A DNA stretch of 64,000 bases from Thecamonas trahens ATCC 50062 (taxonomy: Eukaryota; Apusozoa; Apusomonadida; Apusomonadidae): contig NW_013657640.1 in NCBI RefSeq assembly GCF_000142905.1, forward strand, positions 148,007-212,006, in the 5' to 3' direction. The notes beneath the pieces were generated by a model that worked only from the letters and a program-made list of their open reading frames with translations, was not told where the DNA came from and made no database searches. The first letter of the stretch is position 1, and each line of letters begins with the position of its first letter. The position numbers were made by a program, and so were the translations under genes. Positions 49,601-62,756 of this stretch are shown piece after piece.

Positions 49601-50100
49601 CATCCCGGCCCTGCGACGCCGTTGCCGTCTACTGTCGCAGCACACGCGTCGGGCCCGCAGTCGACCTTCGTGCCATTCGCCACCACTACTGGTGCGCGCC
49701 AGACGATCTGTGTCTCACCTACGACCGTGCCGCGCCTGCGCCGCACTCCCGCCTGCCGTCACCGGTCGATGACGATGAGCTTGCTCCCTCTCCCGCAACC
49801 GACCCCGAGGCCGAAGAGCAGGCCGAGGAGCTCGAAGAGGTCGCTATCGCAGCCGCTGCTGCTGCCAATGAGAGTCCGTCGCGCAAGCGAGAGTCAGCCG
49901 GCCATCCGCTTGCGCCGCAGCCTAAGCGCGCAAAGACGTTGGCGGCCGCGGCGGACTTGGAAAACTCCGCTAGCTCCGGTGATACTGACACCGAGGCAGC
50001 GTCCGAGGCAGCGTCTCGAGTCAAGAACGCGGCCGAGACCAACACTGCGCTCCGGGTTACCGGTCGGGAGGGTTCGCCGTCGATCGAGGCAGTGGCGTAG
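46672..50100 (+). CDS. WDR48: WDR48/UAF1-like WD-repeat protein, three exons
   Basis: Exons are 46672-46731 (20 codons, MAVFPHAYVG, donor GTACGC), 47157-47249 (31 codons, RRIRISYTIEDAARPP, donor GTATGT) and 47332-50100. Together they give 973 aa; human WDR48 is 677. WD repeats fill about 40-360: NRLYTAGRDSTIISW, HIDWVNDLVLFGDD, SASSDTSVVCWD, HADYVKALAY, SAGLDNKICLWD, GHTDIVKTL, GGSDGLVKLWD. FAxxVFAEDLNL and a C-terminal SUMO-like region (VAVYCRSTRVGPAVDLRAIRHHYW) match UAF1, the activator of USP1, USP12 and USP46. Two disordered insertions (Arg/Lys-rich about 585-640 and acidic 650-740) and a 100-residue C-terminal tail are extra. Intron 1 holds a 19-bp minisatellite. Confidence 0.93.
46848..47130 (+). 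repeat. 19-bp minisatellite in WDR48 intron 1
   Basis: About eleven units close to ACTGGATCGGTGCCTGTGG, with variants such as ACTGGCTCGGTGGCTGATGG, flanked by GGCTGGCTCACTGG blocks. All lie within the intron at 46732-47156. Confidence 0.9.
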
Positions 50101-50135
50101 CCGCGAGAAGTAGCACCAGCGCTAGGTGTCGGTGT

Positions 50136-53100
50136 TTAACTTGAAACCTGGACCACAAAGGCAGAGAGCTCGAGGGGGGTCATCTCGACAGCGCCGGCTC
50201 GAACCTCGGCATCCACAGCCATCGACGTGCTGACCGCCATCAGCCGATTCTGTCCGGGTGCAACGACATAGAGCACATCGCCGACCGCCACCAATGTGCC
50301 GGCTGGTGGATACTCGTCGGGGCGAGCCTTGGTCAGCGGCTCGCCGGTGGGAATGGCCTCCACGACGTCGGCCGGCAGCGTGAGCGCGGCGCCGGTTGTG
50401 TACCCTCGCACCGCCGCCAAGCCCGCGGCGACCTTGCGCTTGAACCCATCACACACAAGCATGACGTCCGAGTCAGACTCGCGGCCCTTGATCAGTGTCT
50501 CGTTGGGAAGTCGGAACCGGAACTGCCGCCTGGTACATCCTGCTTCGCCGGCCCAGCCCGACGCGGCTCGCAGAGCATTCACGGCCGCCTCGAGCTCGCG
50601 GCTCGACGCAAAGTAAAGGTTGAGCGAGTCGGCCGAGACCGAAGTGTGGATGCGAATGACCAGAAAGCCGCGCTCGACCTCCAGCCGCAGCAGCGAGTCG
50701 AGCGGTGCATCGTACGCCAGTCGTCCGGCCGCCTTGGGATGGAGCTTGCTTGTCGCTCGCGCGTAGTATGCATCCACAATCTCGCGGGTGTGCGGCGCAG
50801 GATCCAGGATGTAGAGCGTTGACGTCGAAATGATCGCCAGTGCACCCTCGTTGGTGGAAAAGCTCGCCACAAACGCCTCGGCGCCGATAGCCATGCGCTC
50901 GCGCGCCTGCGGCGGCAGCGCTCTCCACGCCGCCAGCTGGCCCTCGGCCTCGTCGGGCGAGTACGGCTGGAGCACGCCGCCGAGTCGGTGCGGGACAACT
51001 CGCGGCAGCCGCCGCGGCGCCGGTGGACCAGCCACCATCGACGCCGCGTTGCGGATGCCCTCTGATGCCGAGTCGACAAGGTCGAGCGCGCCAACCACAG
51101 GCTTGGTCACCAGCCCCGCAACGCCCTTGCCCACGCCCTTGAAGAACCCGCGTGCGCCAGACTTGCGCGAACCCTTGACCGGCTGTGTCACCACGCCGGT
51201 CACGCCCGAGATCAAGCCCTTGCCGAATCGCCGCAGGCCAGTCGTCACACCTGACACCGCCCCGGTTGGCTGGTTCCGCTCGCGATCTGCCTGTCGCTCT
51301 GCCGCGTACTCGCGATCCATCGAAAGCGCCGTGAGGCCCTTAGAGACCGACGCCGCCAGCTTGGACGTGGTGTTGAACACCCCATGCACTGTATTGCGCA
51401 CCAACGACTCGCCGCCATACACCAGGCCAGAGGCAAACGCCTCCGGCCCTTGCCGAAGTGCCACCACCGGCTCGTAGAACGCGTCTGACACTCCGGTCTT
51501 GAGGTCCGCCACCAGACCCAGTGGGTTGCCGAGCACCTCCGACGAGCCCACAAGCGCCAGTGCCTGCGCACGCGCTTCACCCGAGTAGTGCGCCCCGACA
51601 AGCGCCGCCAGCGTCGCCGGGTTGACAAACAACCGCTCCGCCACAAGGTCTGACAGTGAGAGCGGCGCGCGCTCCACCGCGGCCACCATCGCCAGCAGCT
51701 GTGCGCCCATTCCTGGCCGCCGCTCTGCACATCGGCATCCATCGCAAACGTGAGCGAGCACGAGATCGACGGCAGTTGCAGGAACGAAAAGTACAGCTGC
51801 TTGCCGCCACTGCCCGCGCCTTCTGGCCCATCCTTGTCGCTCTCGGGCCCAACCACGCCGACCGTCTCTGCCAGTGCCTGCAACTCGGCAGCTGCGTCAA
51901 AGACGTCATCCTCCGGTCGCCATGCTCTGCCAAGTCCGCTGAGCGCATTGAGCGACGAGAGCTCGGCCCGGAGCTCTAGAGGCGCAACGGCAACCATGAG
52001 TGCCGAGATGTAGCGAACCGACGGCGACGACGCAGATCCGGTTCCCTCCAGCGAAAAGACCGGTAGCTCGCCACGCTGTGACGATGCCGTCGACGACGAC
52101 GCTCCGCCGCGTCCGCTGCGCCTGTCCTTCTTGCATCGCGGATAGAGTAGGACCGGGAACTTGGGCTTGTGGCTGGGCGACGCCTCCACAGTCTCGATTT
52201 GCGCGCCCCAGATGTTGGCAGACACAGCAGCCTCACCGTCACTGAACACCTCGAGCTTACCCTCGATGTCGTCAAGCGAGACAAGGAAGAGCTCGCCAGG
52301 TGCACCAAATCGCCGTGGGTGGTGTGGCACAATAACTGAGACCGTGATGGCCAAAATGTTGAGGTCCACCGTCCACGGCGTCGTCGGCGGGCGCGGGACA
52401 ACAGCCCAACCATCGGTAACCACGGCCGCACGAGCCGCCGCATCGGCCGCCGCCGCCGACACCTCGGCCATGCTCGCCCCCGCTCGCCACGACGCTTCCA
52501 GCACCATGGCCGGCCCGTCGGCAAACACGTTGACCCGCAAGATGTTGTTGGGGTGCAAGACAAGGACCTCGGCAAGGCCTTCGGCAGCAAATATCGACGA
52601 CGGGAACGAGATGGCAAGATCGCTCTGATTTGGTCGCATCCAGCTGAGCGAGAGCTCAAATGGCGCGCCCGAGCCCGCCTCGGGCACCAGGCCGGTCTCA
52701 CCCAGCGCCGCAACAGGCAGAGCGTGCGACACCCCGCTCTCCATCACCTCTAGCGCAAATGGAGTCTGATTGCGGATCCGGTATGGCGCGATGGGCACGT
52801 GGTGCGAGAGACGGACCACCACCGACTTGTCCTCCACCACCATGTGCAGCCGCACAAGGTTCATGGTGTTCGTCTCGTAGTTGAGGAGCTTGACTGGGCA
52901 GTCGATGAGCGAAGCAAGGCCAAATGGGCGCGTCCATCGCCAGCCGGTACCATCAGCACGGCGCATAAAGACGTGCCGCTCTATGGTGGCGTCCTGCCAC
53001 ACCACTGGCGCCCGCGACCGCGGCGGAAGAATGGCCAGCGGTATGCTGCTCGCCGGTGCCTGTGTAAACTCGAGCGACGCAGAGGTCTCGTTGACCAGCA

Positions 53101-56100
53101 CGTATCGTGGCTGGATGACCACCAGCCGCGTGTGAGCGAGGAGGCCGGAACCGACCTGAGACGAGAGCGTCATGTCGTACCGCGCCGACCGCGACGCCTG
53201 TCGCCGCCGCTCCTCGCAAGTTAGCAGGCTCTCGCCGATGTTGCCCGAGACATCAATAGCGGCCGGCGAGTAGTTGGTCTTGTCGATGCTGACAACAAGC
53301 GGAAAGCTGGAAAAGTACAGCGGTGCTGCTCCCGCCGAGCCGTGGCGGATGGCTTGCGCAACTCGGCCGCGCCGCCTGTGCCGCCGCAGCCGGCGCCGAG
53401 CCCGCAACTTGCCGGCCATGGTTGTTGCCGACGGCGACTTGGAGTAGAACGTGATCTTAGCTTCGGCCACTCCGACACCGGGCACAGGCGTGCACAGTTC
53501 GGCATCACAAGCCGCGCCGCTAGCCAGGGCGGGGAGAACCTTGTGCTTGCTCGTGGTCGCTCCCGACTTGGCGAACCGCGCCTCCCACGGCGTCTTGTTG
53601 ATGAACCAGTACTCGGCATAGCACACAACCGAGTGGGTCCGCGTGTCGGGATCGTAGTCGGTGGCAAATCTCACGACCGAGACCCGGGCAGTGTCGCCCA
53701 TGCCGAGCGCGCCAACCTGCGGGAGCGAGAAAAACTGGGTGCGGGCAATCCTCTCAAGCGCGTCGATCTGAGCGGTATCGCACTCGTCAAAGTCCTCGGG
53801 GAGGAGGCGGACGACGGTCCAATTTGACCAATCGTGGCCACCGGCCCGGATCCGCATGCGGAAGGCGCCGTCGTGGACATTGACCTCATGCACATCAAGC
53901 GAGTTGAGCGGACCAAGCTTGCCGGCGCGGGAAAGGATTTGGCCCGCCACAGGCGCCAGCTCATATTCGAGGGCGCACGGCAGCGCGTTAGTCACCGCCA
54001 TCGGCGTCGAGATCGAGAACCAGTGGCCCGGGTAGACCTTACACGCCAGAAAAGCGTCGGCGCCGGAGACCACAGGCTCGGCATAGACATTGGCACGGAG
54101 AGGAATGAGCGAGTCGGTGTTCGACTTGCCCTCGGCTTCGACAACGCCTGCAAGAAGCGGGTCATGACTCGCAAGTCCGGTCTCGTCGACAAGCTCGATC
54201 TTGCGCCACTTGAAGCCGGCCTTGGGCCATTTGTAGCCGCCGGTAGGCCGGATCTTGACGGCTGCCGAGAGGCCCGAGTGATGAGGCAGGAGAATAAGCG
54301 GCGGGATGGCGACGAACTCGCCCGACGCAAGGCTACGCGAGAGCGAGAACGACAGCTTGGTCGCCTTGGCGCCCGCCACCACTTCCCACGCCAGCGCAGA
54401 GTCGTTGCGCAGAACCATGCCCGAGGCAAACTTGAGATGGAACTTGCCCTCGGGCAGGAGCGTGACCTCGTAGTAGAGGTAGGCGCCGGATGGCGCGCCG
54501 CTGGAGCTCCACTGCAGCGCCACAACATGCGAGCCGACCGAGGTGAGCGGAAGAGTCGTGATCGGCGCAAAGAGCGCAGCAAGATCCTGGTCAACCCCAC
54601 CCCAGTTGGGATCGTCAACCAGTGGAAGGTAGTTGGCGTCGACGAGCGCCTGAGCGACTGGCCCGGTCAGGAGCTGTGCAGTCATGGTCGTTTCCGCGGA
54701 CGACGCGAGCTTTCGCACCTTGGAGGTGTGGAGCGGGAGAAGAAGTGGTGAAGCGGTGTTGGCCTCCAGCTCGGTGACGCACCCGTCGACCGAGAGCCGG
54801 AGAGCAAGTCCAGTCGCGTTGGTCACCATGTATGGTGAGCCGCGCGATCGCTTGTTGGTCAGCGCCTCGGCGGTTGGCGTACTTGGGCCGGCTCCCGTAG
54901 GTTCTGCGGCCGACGCTGCAGCCCGGTTCGGATCGTCAGACCGATCGGTGGCGAGCGCAGCAAGCTCGGTCGCCAGTCGCACGACGCCGAGGCCAGCAGC
55001 TGTGACGGTGACAGCTAGAGGCGACACAACCGCGAGCTTCAAGGCGAGGCCGTCGCGGGATTGGGCGTCTGCAGGCCGCAGGCCAATTCGAAGCATGGTC
55101 TTCTCGACCAGCGGCTCCCAGGCTGAGACCTCGCAGTTAAAGAAGTTGAGCGCCACCGCAGCGTTGATGCGCGGGTTCTCGCCGGCCGTTGAGCCGCCCA
55201 TTGACGCATCGAGGCGAAGGAGCGGCACATTCTCGCCTTGTGAGTCGTTGACCAGTGTGACTCGCAGCGACTGGGAGGCCAGCGTGAGGACCATGCCTGG
55301 CGATGGAGGCTTGGCCTCTGATGCTGCGGCGAGCTCAGTGGAGACAGCCGGGGCCGTCTGGCCGGCCGAGAGCGAGGCAGCGGCAGCAGCCATGAGGCTG
55401 ACGTCCGAGTAGGCGACAAAGGCGTCGTAGGCGGCGGTGGCGACCACAACCGAAGTCGGGACCGCTGGTGCTGTCGAGACGGTGACCGAGATGTCAATGG
55501 GAGCCAGGATGGCGACAGCCGAGCTCGCGAGGTTGTCAATGTCGGCAGCAAAGACCTCGAGGCTCTTGGACTCGATCCGAGTGGTGGCTGTTGCGCCCAA
55601 GCCATCGTAGACGACCGAGAGCGACTGGTCCAGCACAAGGGCACGCGAGTCAGGACGGGTGTGATCGCCAGGCATGACGATTTGCGGCGAGGAGATCAAA
55701 ACAGTTGTGAGGGTGCGGGTCGCGCGCTTCTCCAGCGGGCGGTCGAACCAGGCCGCAGTGGTGTCGCGATAATGCGGCGGCGACGGCGAGTTGTCGATGG
55801 GCCACACAAAGGCGTAGAGCTCACGCATGACGTCGGGAACCACAAGCGTCTGCGAGTGGTCGAGAGTGACGGTGTACGAGAGGCCCGGCATGGGCGCGCC
55901 CAGCGGATGGTGGACACCGGCAATGGTGAGCTGCGGCGCGCCATTGGTGCCGTCGGCAGGGACAACCGGCGCAAGGAGCGAGGCGTGGACCGAGGTCCGA
56001 AGATATGGCTCACGAACGTCGCGGAGGAACAGGCCCTGGACCGTAAGCGACACGTCCATGTCGCCACGGAGCCGCGAAGTGGTGCGGAGAGCAAGACCGT

Positions 56101-59100
56101 CGATGACGGCGTGGGCAAGGGGACCTGCGCCAGAGAGCGCGTTGAAGACCACGGTGCCCGAAGGGAGGTCCATGCCAAAGACAAAGGTGGCAGCAGAGAC
56201 ATCAGCGTCGCTGGCGCCTGGCGTGCAGGCGTCAAGTGATGGAAGCAGGCTCGGATCCTTGTCCGGAGGCGGCGGGCGAGTGCCGACCGAGGCCGGTGCA
56301 CGGTCGAGCTGCAGATACGCTGACGCCTTGGTCTCATCCATGGCTTCGCCCGAGTAGGCGTTGACGAGGGTGTACTGATCCTGGCTGAGGGTGGCAACGA
56401 CGCCAGACCCAAATCCGATGGTGAGGCATGAAGCTGTGCCAGGAACAAGGGCACGCTCAAAGGCGAGCGACGTGGCAACGTCGAGGACCAGATTGGCCTC
56501 GGCCTCGTGAGCAATGGTGGCAATGCCAGCGTGGCCGATGCTGATCGAGAGTGTGTCGGTACCAGCGTCAAGGTCAAAGGCGTTCGAGCCCGACACGCCT
56601 GCCAGCTTGAGAACGATAGCGTCGCGGGAGAGCGCGTTGCGTGGAAGGGCAATGACAGCTCGTGGCACGTCGAGCGTGAGGCGGTAGGGAGTCGGCGCGT
56701 CGGGGACAGCCTCGAGAGTCGTCGACGCCACGGCACTGCCGCTGGAGGCGGGTTTGGGAAGCAGCGTGCCAAACGATCCAAAGTAGGCCGCCATGTCCAT
56801 GGCAAAGCGATAGAGAAGGGTGATTTCGAGCGGAGCAACCGCAACGCTGATGTCGAGCGGAGCGTTTGGCTCCATGCCGACAACAACGTCGACCGAGGTA
56901 GCGGATGACGTCGCGGACGACGGCGCGCAGACGGCGGTGTGACAGCCTGCCCACGGCGAGGTGTCAGTGACAGTGAGCGGGCCGAGATGAGCTTCGAAGT
57001 GATGCGCGAGGTTGGTCGAGGTGAGCGAGAACGTCGACGAGGCAAAGCCAAGATGGGCAAGATGAACAAAGGCGCGCGGTGCTTGCTCAAATAGATCCGG
57101 CAGCGGCGCACCCGACGGTGGGTCAAAGGCTACGAGACTCACACCAAACGAAGCGAGATTGACGCGAATGGAGCCAAGGCCGGACGATGCCGCGTCGGCA
57201 GGCTGTGGCGCAGGAACAGCAGCACTCGCGTCCAGAAGCGGAGCACGGCTCTCGGGCGCTGCCGACGACGCGGTGAGAACGTCGAGGTAGGTGAGAAGGC
57301 GGGCGATAGAGAGGCGCGAGAGCGCAAAGTCGACGGCGCTGATGTCAACAAGGAGACCATCAGGGGTGTAGGCAAACGAAACAAGCGAGTCACCCGCAGA
57401 GTGCGACGAGACCAGTGGAGCGGCAGGCGAGTCGGCCGCGGTCTCAAGGAGGTCCGAGACGAGAAGCGTAGAGAGTGCGCCACTCCATTCACTACCTGCG
57501 CCGGAGAGCGAGGCATCGACAAAAGCGATGGAGAGGATGGGAAGCCGTGGGCGCTCTTCGTCGGGCTCGGAATCGAGGGTAAGTGCAACGCGTGGGACAA
57601 GAAGCGAGATACGAAACGGAGGAGACGACGCGTCTGGAGCAGAGCTCGTCGCGGGCACGACATCGTGCGAGCTCAGCGTTGGGCGAGCCGGAGCCACCGG
57701 ATCGGCGCCAGCCAGGTTGCTCAGCACGATAGCGACAGCACGGCCAACGTCCGAGACCGCGAGCTGCGAGGTGACGTCGCCGGCACGGACGTCGAGAATC
57801 GGGGCGGGGCCGGCGACGTCGAGCGAAGCGGCCATGTCAAACGGCTGGCAGAGGAGGAGCGGCGGCTGGTCGGCGTCGGCGTAGACGGCAGCGACGACAT
57901 GCGATAGCGAGAGAGTGTAGGCAGTGGGTCCGCTTGCGGGAGCGACTGCCAGGGTGCCGAGCTCAAGAGTGACGGCCTCGCGCGAGGTGGGCGAGGCCGG
58001 GATGATGATGACTGGTGAGGCGACCGAAGCGTGGCAGGCAAAGGATGCGGAAGGCGAGGTCTGGGTGGCGAGCGTCTCCATGGTTGTGGTGGCGAGCGAT
58101 GACGCAGTGTTTTCCACGGCCGGACGGAGAGCGCCGAGCTTGCCGAGCACACTCGACACAACTGTGAGTGTCGAGGCAAGGACGACAACACGGACCGACG
58201 GAATGTCGAGACGGGCAACAAGGGTGGCGGCCGATGCCGGGTCGTAAGAGAGATTGACTTGTGCGGCGTGGGTATCGGTGAGCGTGATGAGCGAGTCGGC
58301 GTAGGGCGAGTCGAGCGGAAGGGTGGCGTCCAAGGCCGAGATGTTGCCCATGGTGAGCGAGGCGGTGAGCTCGCCGGAAGAGGCGCGAGCTACAGCGGCG
58401 GACGAGCTAGTGAGCTCGGCCGAGAACAGCGGGGCGGTGGAGTCCTCGCCAAGAAGGTCGAGAGTGATGCAGTTGACCGAGGCCGAGGCGTCGACAACAC
58501 CAGTCCAGCGCGCGCTGGCGAGCGCGGCGTCTGGCGCAGCATGGACGTCCGGGCTGGTCTCGGCCTTGGGCAGCGGTGCGAGGGCCGAGCGGACGTAGCC
58601 GTGGAGAGCGAGGAGCGGCGGCGGGAGGAGAACAACGTGGAGATGTGCGGCGGCGACGTGAAGCGAGTGGGTGACTGGCGACGCTGCCAGCGCGACCGAG
58701 TACTTGAGCTCGACGAGCGCCGAGGCCTCAGCATGATCCGGGGTGGAGAGGAGAGCGACGCCGGAGCACGGGTCGATGACAGTGACCGACGGGACAGCAA
58801 AGTTGAGGAGGATTGCATCGGCCGAGTGGGCGTAGTCTAGATGGACACCAGTGACGACGACAAACGGAAGGCGGCGGTCGGTGCCGACAGGCTCGAGCAC
58901 CAGCTCCAGCCGCGGAACGTGAAGGGCGAGGCGGGCCGAGACAGCAGCTGGCTCGGCAGCAGGAGCAACAGCTGAAGACGAGATCGGTTCCAGGTCATCG
59001 GCCGCGTCGAAAAACTGGTCCGAGTCCTCAAGCGAGTCTTCAGCCTCGGTCTTGGTCTCGGCATCGGCATCGACATCGGCGTCGGTCTCGCCAGACTCTG

Positions 59101-61216
59101 ACGCGGCAATTGGGAGCGGCAACGGGGCCGAGGCCAGCGCAGCCGAGTACGAGGTGGCGACGGCAAGGAGCGCTGCGGCCTGGGCGGGCGGAAGCGCAAA
59201 GACAAGCTCAGGCAGGGTGGAAGAGACGTCAAGGATGTCCGAGGAGAGGTCGAGGGCCCGGAGGGCGAGCGAGGTGGGAGCGATGACGTTGGCGCCGCCG
59301 GCCGAGAGCGCGACGTCGGTGGCGTCGACAGTGACAACGGTGCGGACGTCAGCCGGCTGGGGGTGGTTTCCAGCAAGGGCGGCATCCTTGGCGTCGCCGG
59401 CAAACGAGACGACGGTGAGGCCGGTTGTGGTGAGGGCAACTTCCGAGTCGAGGGCCAGAGTAAGGGCCTGCAGAGCGATGTCGAGATTGATGACGGAGCG
59501 GCCAGCACAAGCCGCTAGGGTCACGCGCTGGAACTCCTTGAGCTGGGCGGCGTACGAAGCGTAGATTGAGTCGAGGAGCGCATTGTGCGGGACGGAGAAT
59601 GCGGCAACAAGCCGGCCGAGCGAGGAAGCAGAGATGCCGGCGGTACAAGGCAGCGAGCGGATGCGAAGACTGTACTGCGGGAGCGGGTGCGGATCGGCCG
59701 AGAGCGACTTGGCGAGCGAGCAGGTGAGGGCGTGGGCATGGGCCGAGTCGCCAAACGAGACAATGTCGGTATTGGCGGTGGTGTCGGCGACGCGGAACGA
59801 TCCCAGGCTTGCGTCAAAGGCAAAACCCGAGTTTGAGACCGAGGCTGTGAGGCCCAGGCTGGTGGCGGTGGCATCAAGAAGCTTGTCCCCAGCATCGGTG
59901 AGGGCGAGTGAGAGCGAGGAGAGCTTGACCGAGGCATCGAGGAGGACGTACGACGGCGGGAGATCGTCAGCGGACGAGAGAGCGGAGAGCTCGTCGGCCG
60001 ACGAGAGACCCAGCAAATCGACCATTTCGTCGTCGGTGAGGACGGTAGGGGGCGGAGCGTGAGCGGAATCGTCTGCAGGCGCAGGCGACGGCGACGACCA
60101 CCACGATGAGAAGAGGCGCGAGACGATCGATTGCGAGGCGGCGAGCTCTGCGGCGGCCTTTTCCGCAGCAAGCGAGGCGACAAGGGCGTCGTGGGCTACT
60201 TTGCGGCGGGCGGCGCGGAGTACAGCAAGCGGGAGGGCCGACTCGAGGTACTCGCACTCGTCAGGGGCCGAGTCGGGGCCGGCAAGGAGAAGCGCTGAAT
60301 AGCGCTCCGCGAGCTGGTCGGCGTCTGCGGCGAGGTCGTTGTCCTGCAAGTGGTAGGCGTGGCGGGCAATTTTGGAGTACATGGAACAGGTGGCGAGGAC
60401 ACGCGCGAGAGCTTGCCACTGGGCCGAGTCGAGGGCGAGGTCAACGCCCGAGTTGAGGCCGAGGGTAGCGGTGATGCGCGGCGTCTCGGGCGATGAGGCC
60501 GGATCGCGGACGATGGCAACCTTGAGCTCGCCATCGAGCGGACGGAGGACGCTGGCCGCGTCTGGAGTCGAGCTGACGTCGGCGTGGATGGAGAGGCCCG
60601 AAAGCGAGCCGAGCTTGTGGATGAGGGTGGAGGAGCAGTTCTCGACAAAGGTGGGGACCCAGGCTTCATCGGTCGAGGTAAAGGCGAGCGAGTCGAGGGT
60701 AACCCCCATGGAGAGCTCACCGTCCTCGATGTAGCTGAGCTTGACGTCTGTGAGGGTGACCTGCAGATTCTCGGCCATCTTTGTGGCGAGACGATCAAGC
60801 ATACCATCAGAAGCCTTGTCGGTTTCGGGAACGGGCGCACCGGCGCCCTTGGAGCGGAGGGCGGCCTCGATGCGGAGAGCGTCGTCTGCGGCGAGCTCAT
60901 CGAGGCGAGCACGCTTGATGGCCAGACGCTCGCGATCGTCAGGTACACGCTTGGGCCCGAGACGAAGGTGGACGCCCGAGACCTCCATAGAGACAGGCGT
61001 CGACCAGACCTTCCACGGAATGCGGACGGAGACCTTGGCGAGCGAGCCGGAGACGACGGCGAGAGGGTAGTCGACAAAGGCCGCCGGCTCGATCTCCAGG
61101 TTCTCCAGCTCGACCACACCCGAGGTAATAGCCACCTTGAGAGCCTCAGGCTCAATAGCCTTGACATACTTGCCGAGTTTGGCGGTGACCACGCGGGCCA
61201 CGGTGTCCTCCAGCAT
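50136..61216 (-). CDS. VPS13: VPS13-family bridge-like lipid transfer protein, single exon of 11 kb (one frame break)
   Basis: It starts MLEDTVARVVTAKLGKYVKAI, the chorein-N signature, then VVELENLEIEPAAF and IPWKVWSTPV. The repeating amphipathic beta-groove region covers most of the next 2000 residues. The VAB (SHR-BD) region begins near residue 2120 (SPYMVTNATGLALRLSVDG). The C-terminal ATG2-C/DH-like region (FASGLVYGGESLVRNTVHGVFN, GFFKGVGKGVAGLVTKPVVGALD) and a PH-like end follow. The frame breaks at 51706-51708, a G run of three on the coding strand, between QEW and GAQLLAMV; one added G gives 3694 codons. VPS13 proteins bridge membranes at contact sites and move lipids in bulk. A short Arg-rich insertion (RARRRLRRHRRRGR, near 53390) is unusual. 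No introns are seen. Confidence 0.9.
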
Positions 61217-61389
61217 GACGACGGATAGGGAGAGGAGGCGGTGATCAGTTGGTGATCGAAGACGGTAAACCGGGTGGCGAAAGAAAAAGGTCGTGCGAGG
61301 CGGTGATCGCGGCGGTGATCAAAAAGCCGCCCAAGGCGAGGCAACGAGGCAAGGCACACGCGACTTTGCTGTGCGCGCGGGGGAGGGGG
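61217..61389. promoter_or_regulatory. 173-bp VPS13/COG8 divergent promoter
   Basis: Only 173 bp separate the VPS13 and COG8 start codons on opposite strands, so both promoters and 5' leaders must share this interval. No obvious TATA box. Confidence 0.5.
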
Positions 61390-62282
61390 ATGACGGAGCA
61401 ACTTGTGGCACGGGTGACAGGCGGGATAGAAGGAGAGGTGGGGCCAGAGCATGTGCGGTATGCTGGGTCACTGAGTGGGTACTCGCTGGGACGGCTGAGG
61501 AGCGAGCCCGCGGCGGTGCAAGGGGCGGCGGCGCGGTTGGCGGCGGCGTTGGAGGAGACAGCGCAGAAGGAGTACCCGGCGTTCGTGCATGCAGCGGCGA
61601 CAATGGGCGAGGTCCGGCATGAGTTTGAGGCGGTGTCTGAGGCGCTGGACGGGGTGGTGGCGAGGCTGCCTGCGGCTGTGGACGCCGCACACCACTTTGC
61701 TGAGGCTGGGCGGGCGGCGCTGGACGAACGGCGACGCAACGCGCTGGTCTTGGCGCAAGCGCCACAGCTTGTGGAGCTGCTGGAGGCGCCTGCACTGATG
61801 GAGTCGCTGGTGCGAGCCGAAGCGTACGACGATGCGCTTGCGCTGCGTGAGTTTGTTGTCAAGGCCGGGAAGAAGCTCGGCCACATTCCGCTGGTGGCGA
61901 GCTTGGTGGGCAAGGTGGGCCGAGCGACGGCGCTGATGGTGGGCCAGATCCGTGCCCAGTTGGAGAGCGACGTCAAGGTGCCTGCCTGCATTACCTTGGT
62001 CTCGCTCCTCCGCCGGGTCGGTCTGTTCTCGCCGCGGCAGCTGCGGGTCATGTTTCTGGCAGCACGCAACGCTTTTCTGCGTCAGCAGCTGGAGGCTGTG
62101 CCGACGTCCGAGGCCGGGCACTATGTGCTGGACATGATCAACGCGTACCGAGTGACTGCGCTGCATGTGGTGACGCAGTACTCTGCCGTCTTTGCCGACG
62201 ATCTGAACTCGGACGGCGGCGCTGCGAGGGCGGCGCTGTCGACGCCATTGGAGCTGGGCGAGGGCGAGGGCGCAGGGCCGGG
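61390..62282 (+). CDS. COG8: Conserved oligomeric Golgi complex subunit 8 (3' part lost in gap)
   Basis: ATG 61390 (MTEQLVARVTGG) opens 298 readable residues before the N gap. Dor1-domain blocks match COG8: YAGSLSGYSLGRLRSEP, EEYPAF-like QKEYPAFVHAAATMGEVRHEFEAV, LDERRRNALVLAQAPQLVELLEAPALM, VRAEAYDDALALREFVVK, LGHIPLVASLVGKV, DVKVPACITLVSLLRRVGLFSPRQLRVMFLAARNAFLRQQL and VTALHVVTQYSAVFADD. COG is a vesicle tether in intra-Golgi retrograde traffic. Human COG8 is 612 aa; the 467-N gap cannot hold the remaining third to half if its length is true, and the sequence after the gap is unlike COG8. Divergent from VPS13. Confidence 0.9.
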
Positions 62283-62749
62283 NNNNNNNNNNNNNNNNNN
62301 NNNNNNNNNNNNNNNNNNNNNNNNNNNNNNNNNNNNNNNNNNNNNNNNNNNNNNNNNNNNNNNNNNNNNNNNNNNNNNNNNNNNNNNNNNNNNNNNNNNN
62401 NNNNNNNNNNNNNNNNNNNNNNNNNNNNNNNNNNNNNNNNNNNNNNNNNNNNNNNNNNNNNNNNNNNNNNNNNNNNNNNNNNNNNNNNNNNNNNNNNNNN
62501 NNNNNNNNNNNNNNNNNNNNNNNNNNNNNNNNNNNNNNNNNNNNNNNNNNNNNNNNNNNNNNNNNNNNNNNNNNNNNNNNNNNNNNNNNNNNNNNNNNNN
62601 NNNNNNNNNNNNNNNNNNNNNNNNNNNNNNNNNNNNNNNNNNNNNNNNNNNNNNNNNNNNNNNNNNNNNNNNNNNNNNNNNNNNNNNNNNNNNNNNNNNN
62701 NNNNNNNNNNNNNNNNNNNNNNNNNNNNNNNNNNNNNNNNNNNNNNNNN
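62283..62749. other. Assembly gap 3 (467 N)
   Basis: Cuts COG8 after residue 298 and probably hides the start of the next gene. Confidence 1.
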
Positions 62750-62756
62750 TGGGCCT

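Noticed and set aside
61249-61389. Upstream extension of COG8 from 61249
   Set aside because: Basic low-complexity residues overlapping the shared promoter; Met at 61390 matches the expected COG8 N-terminus.
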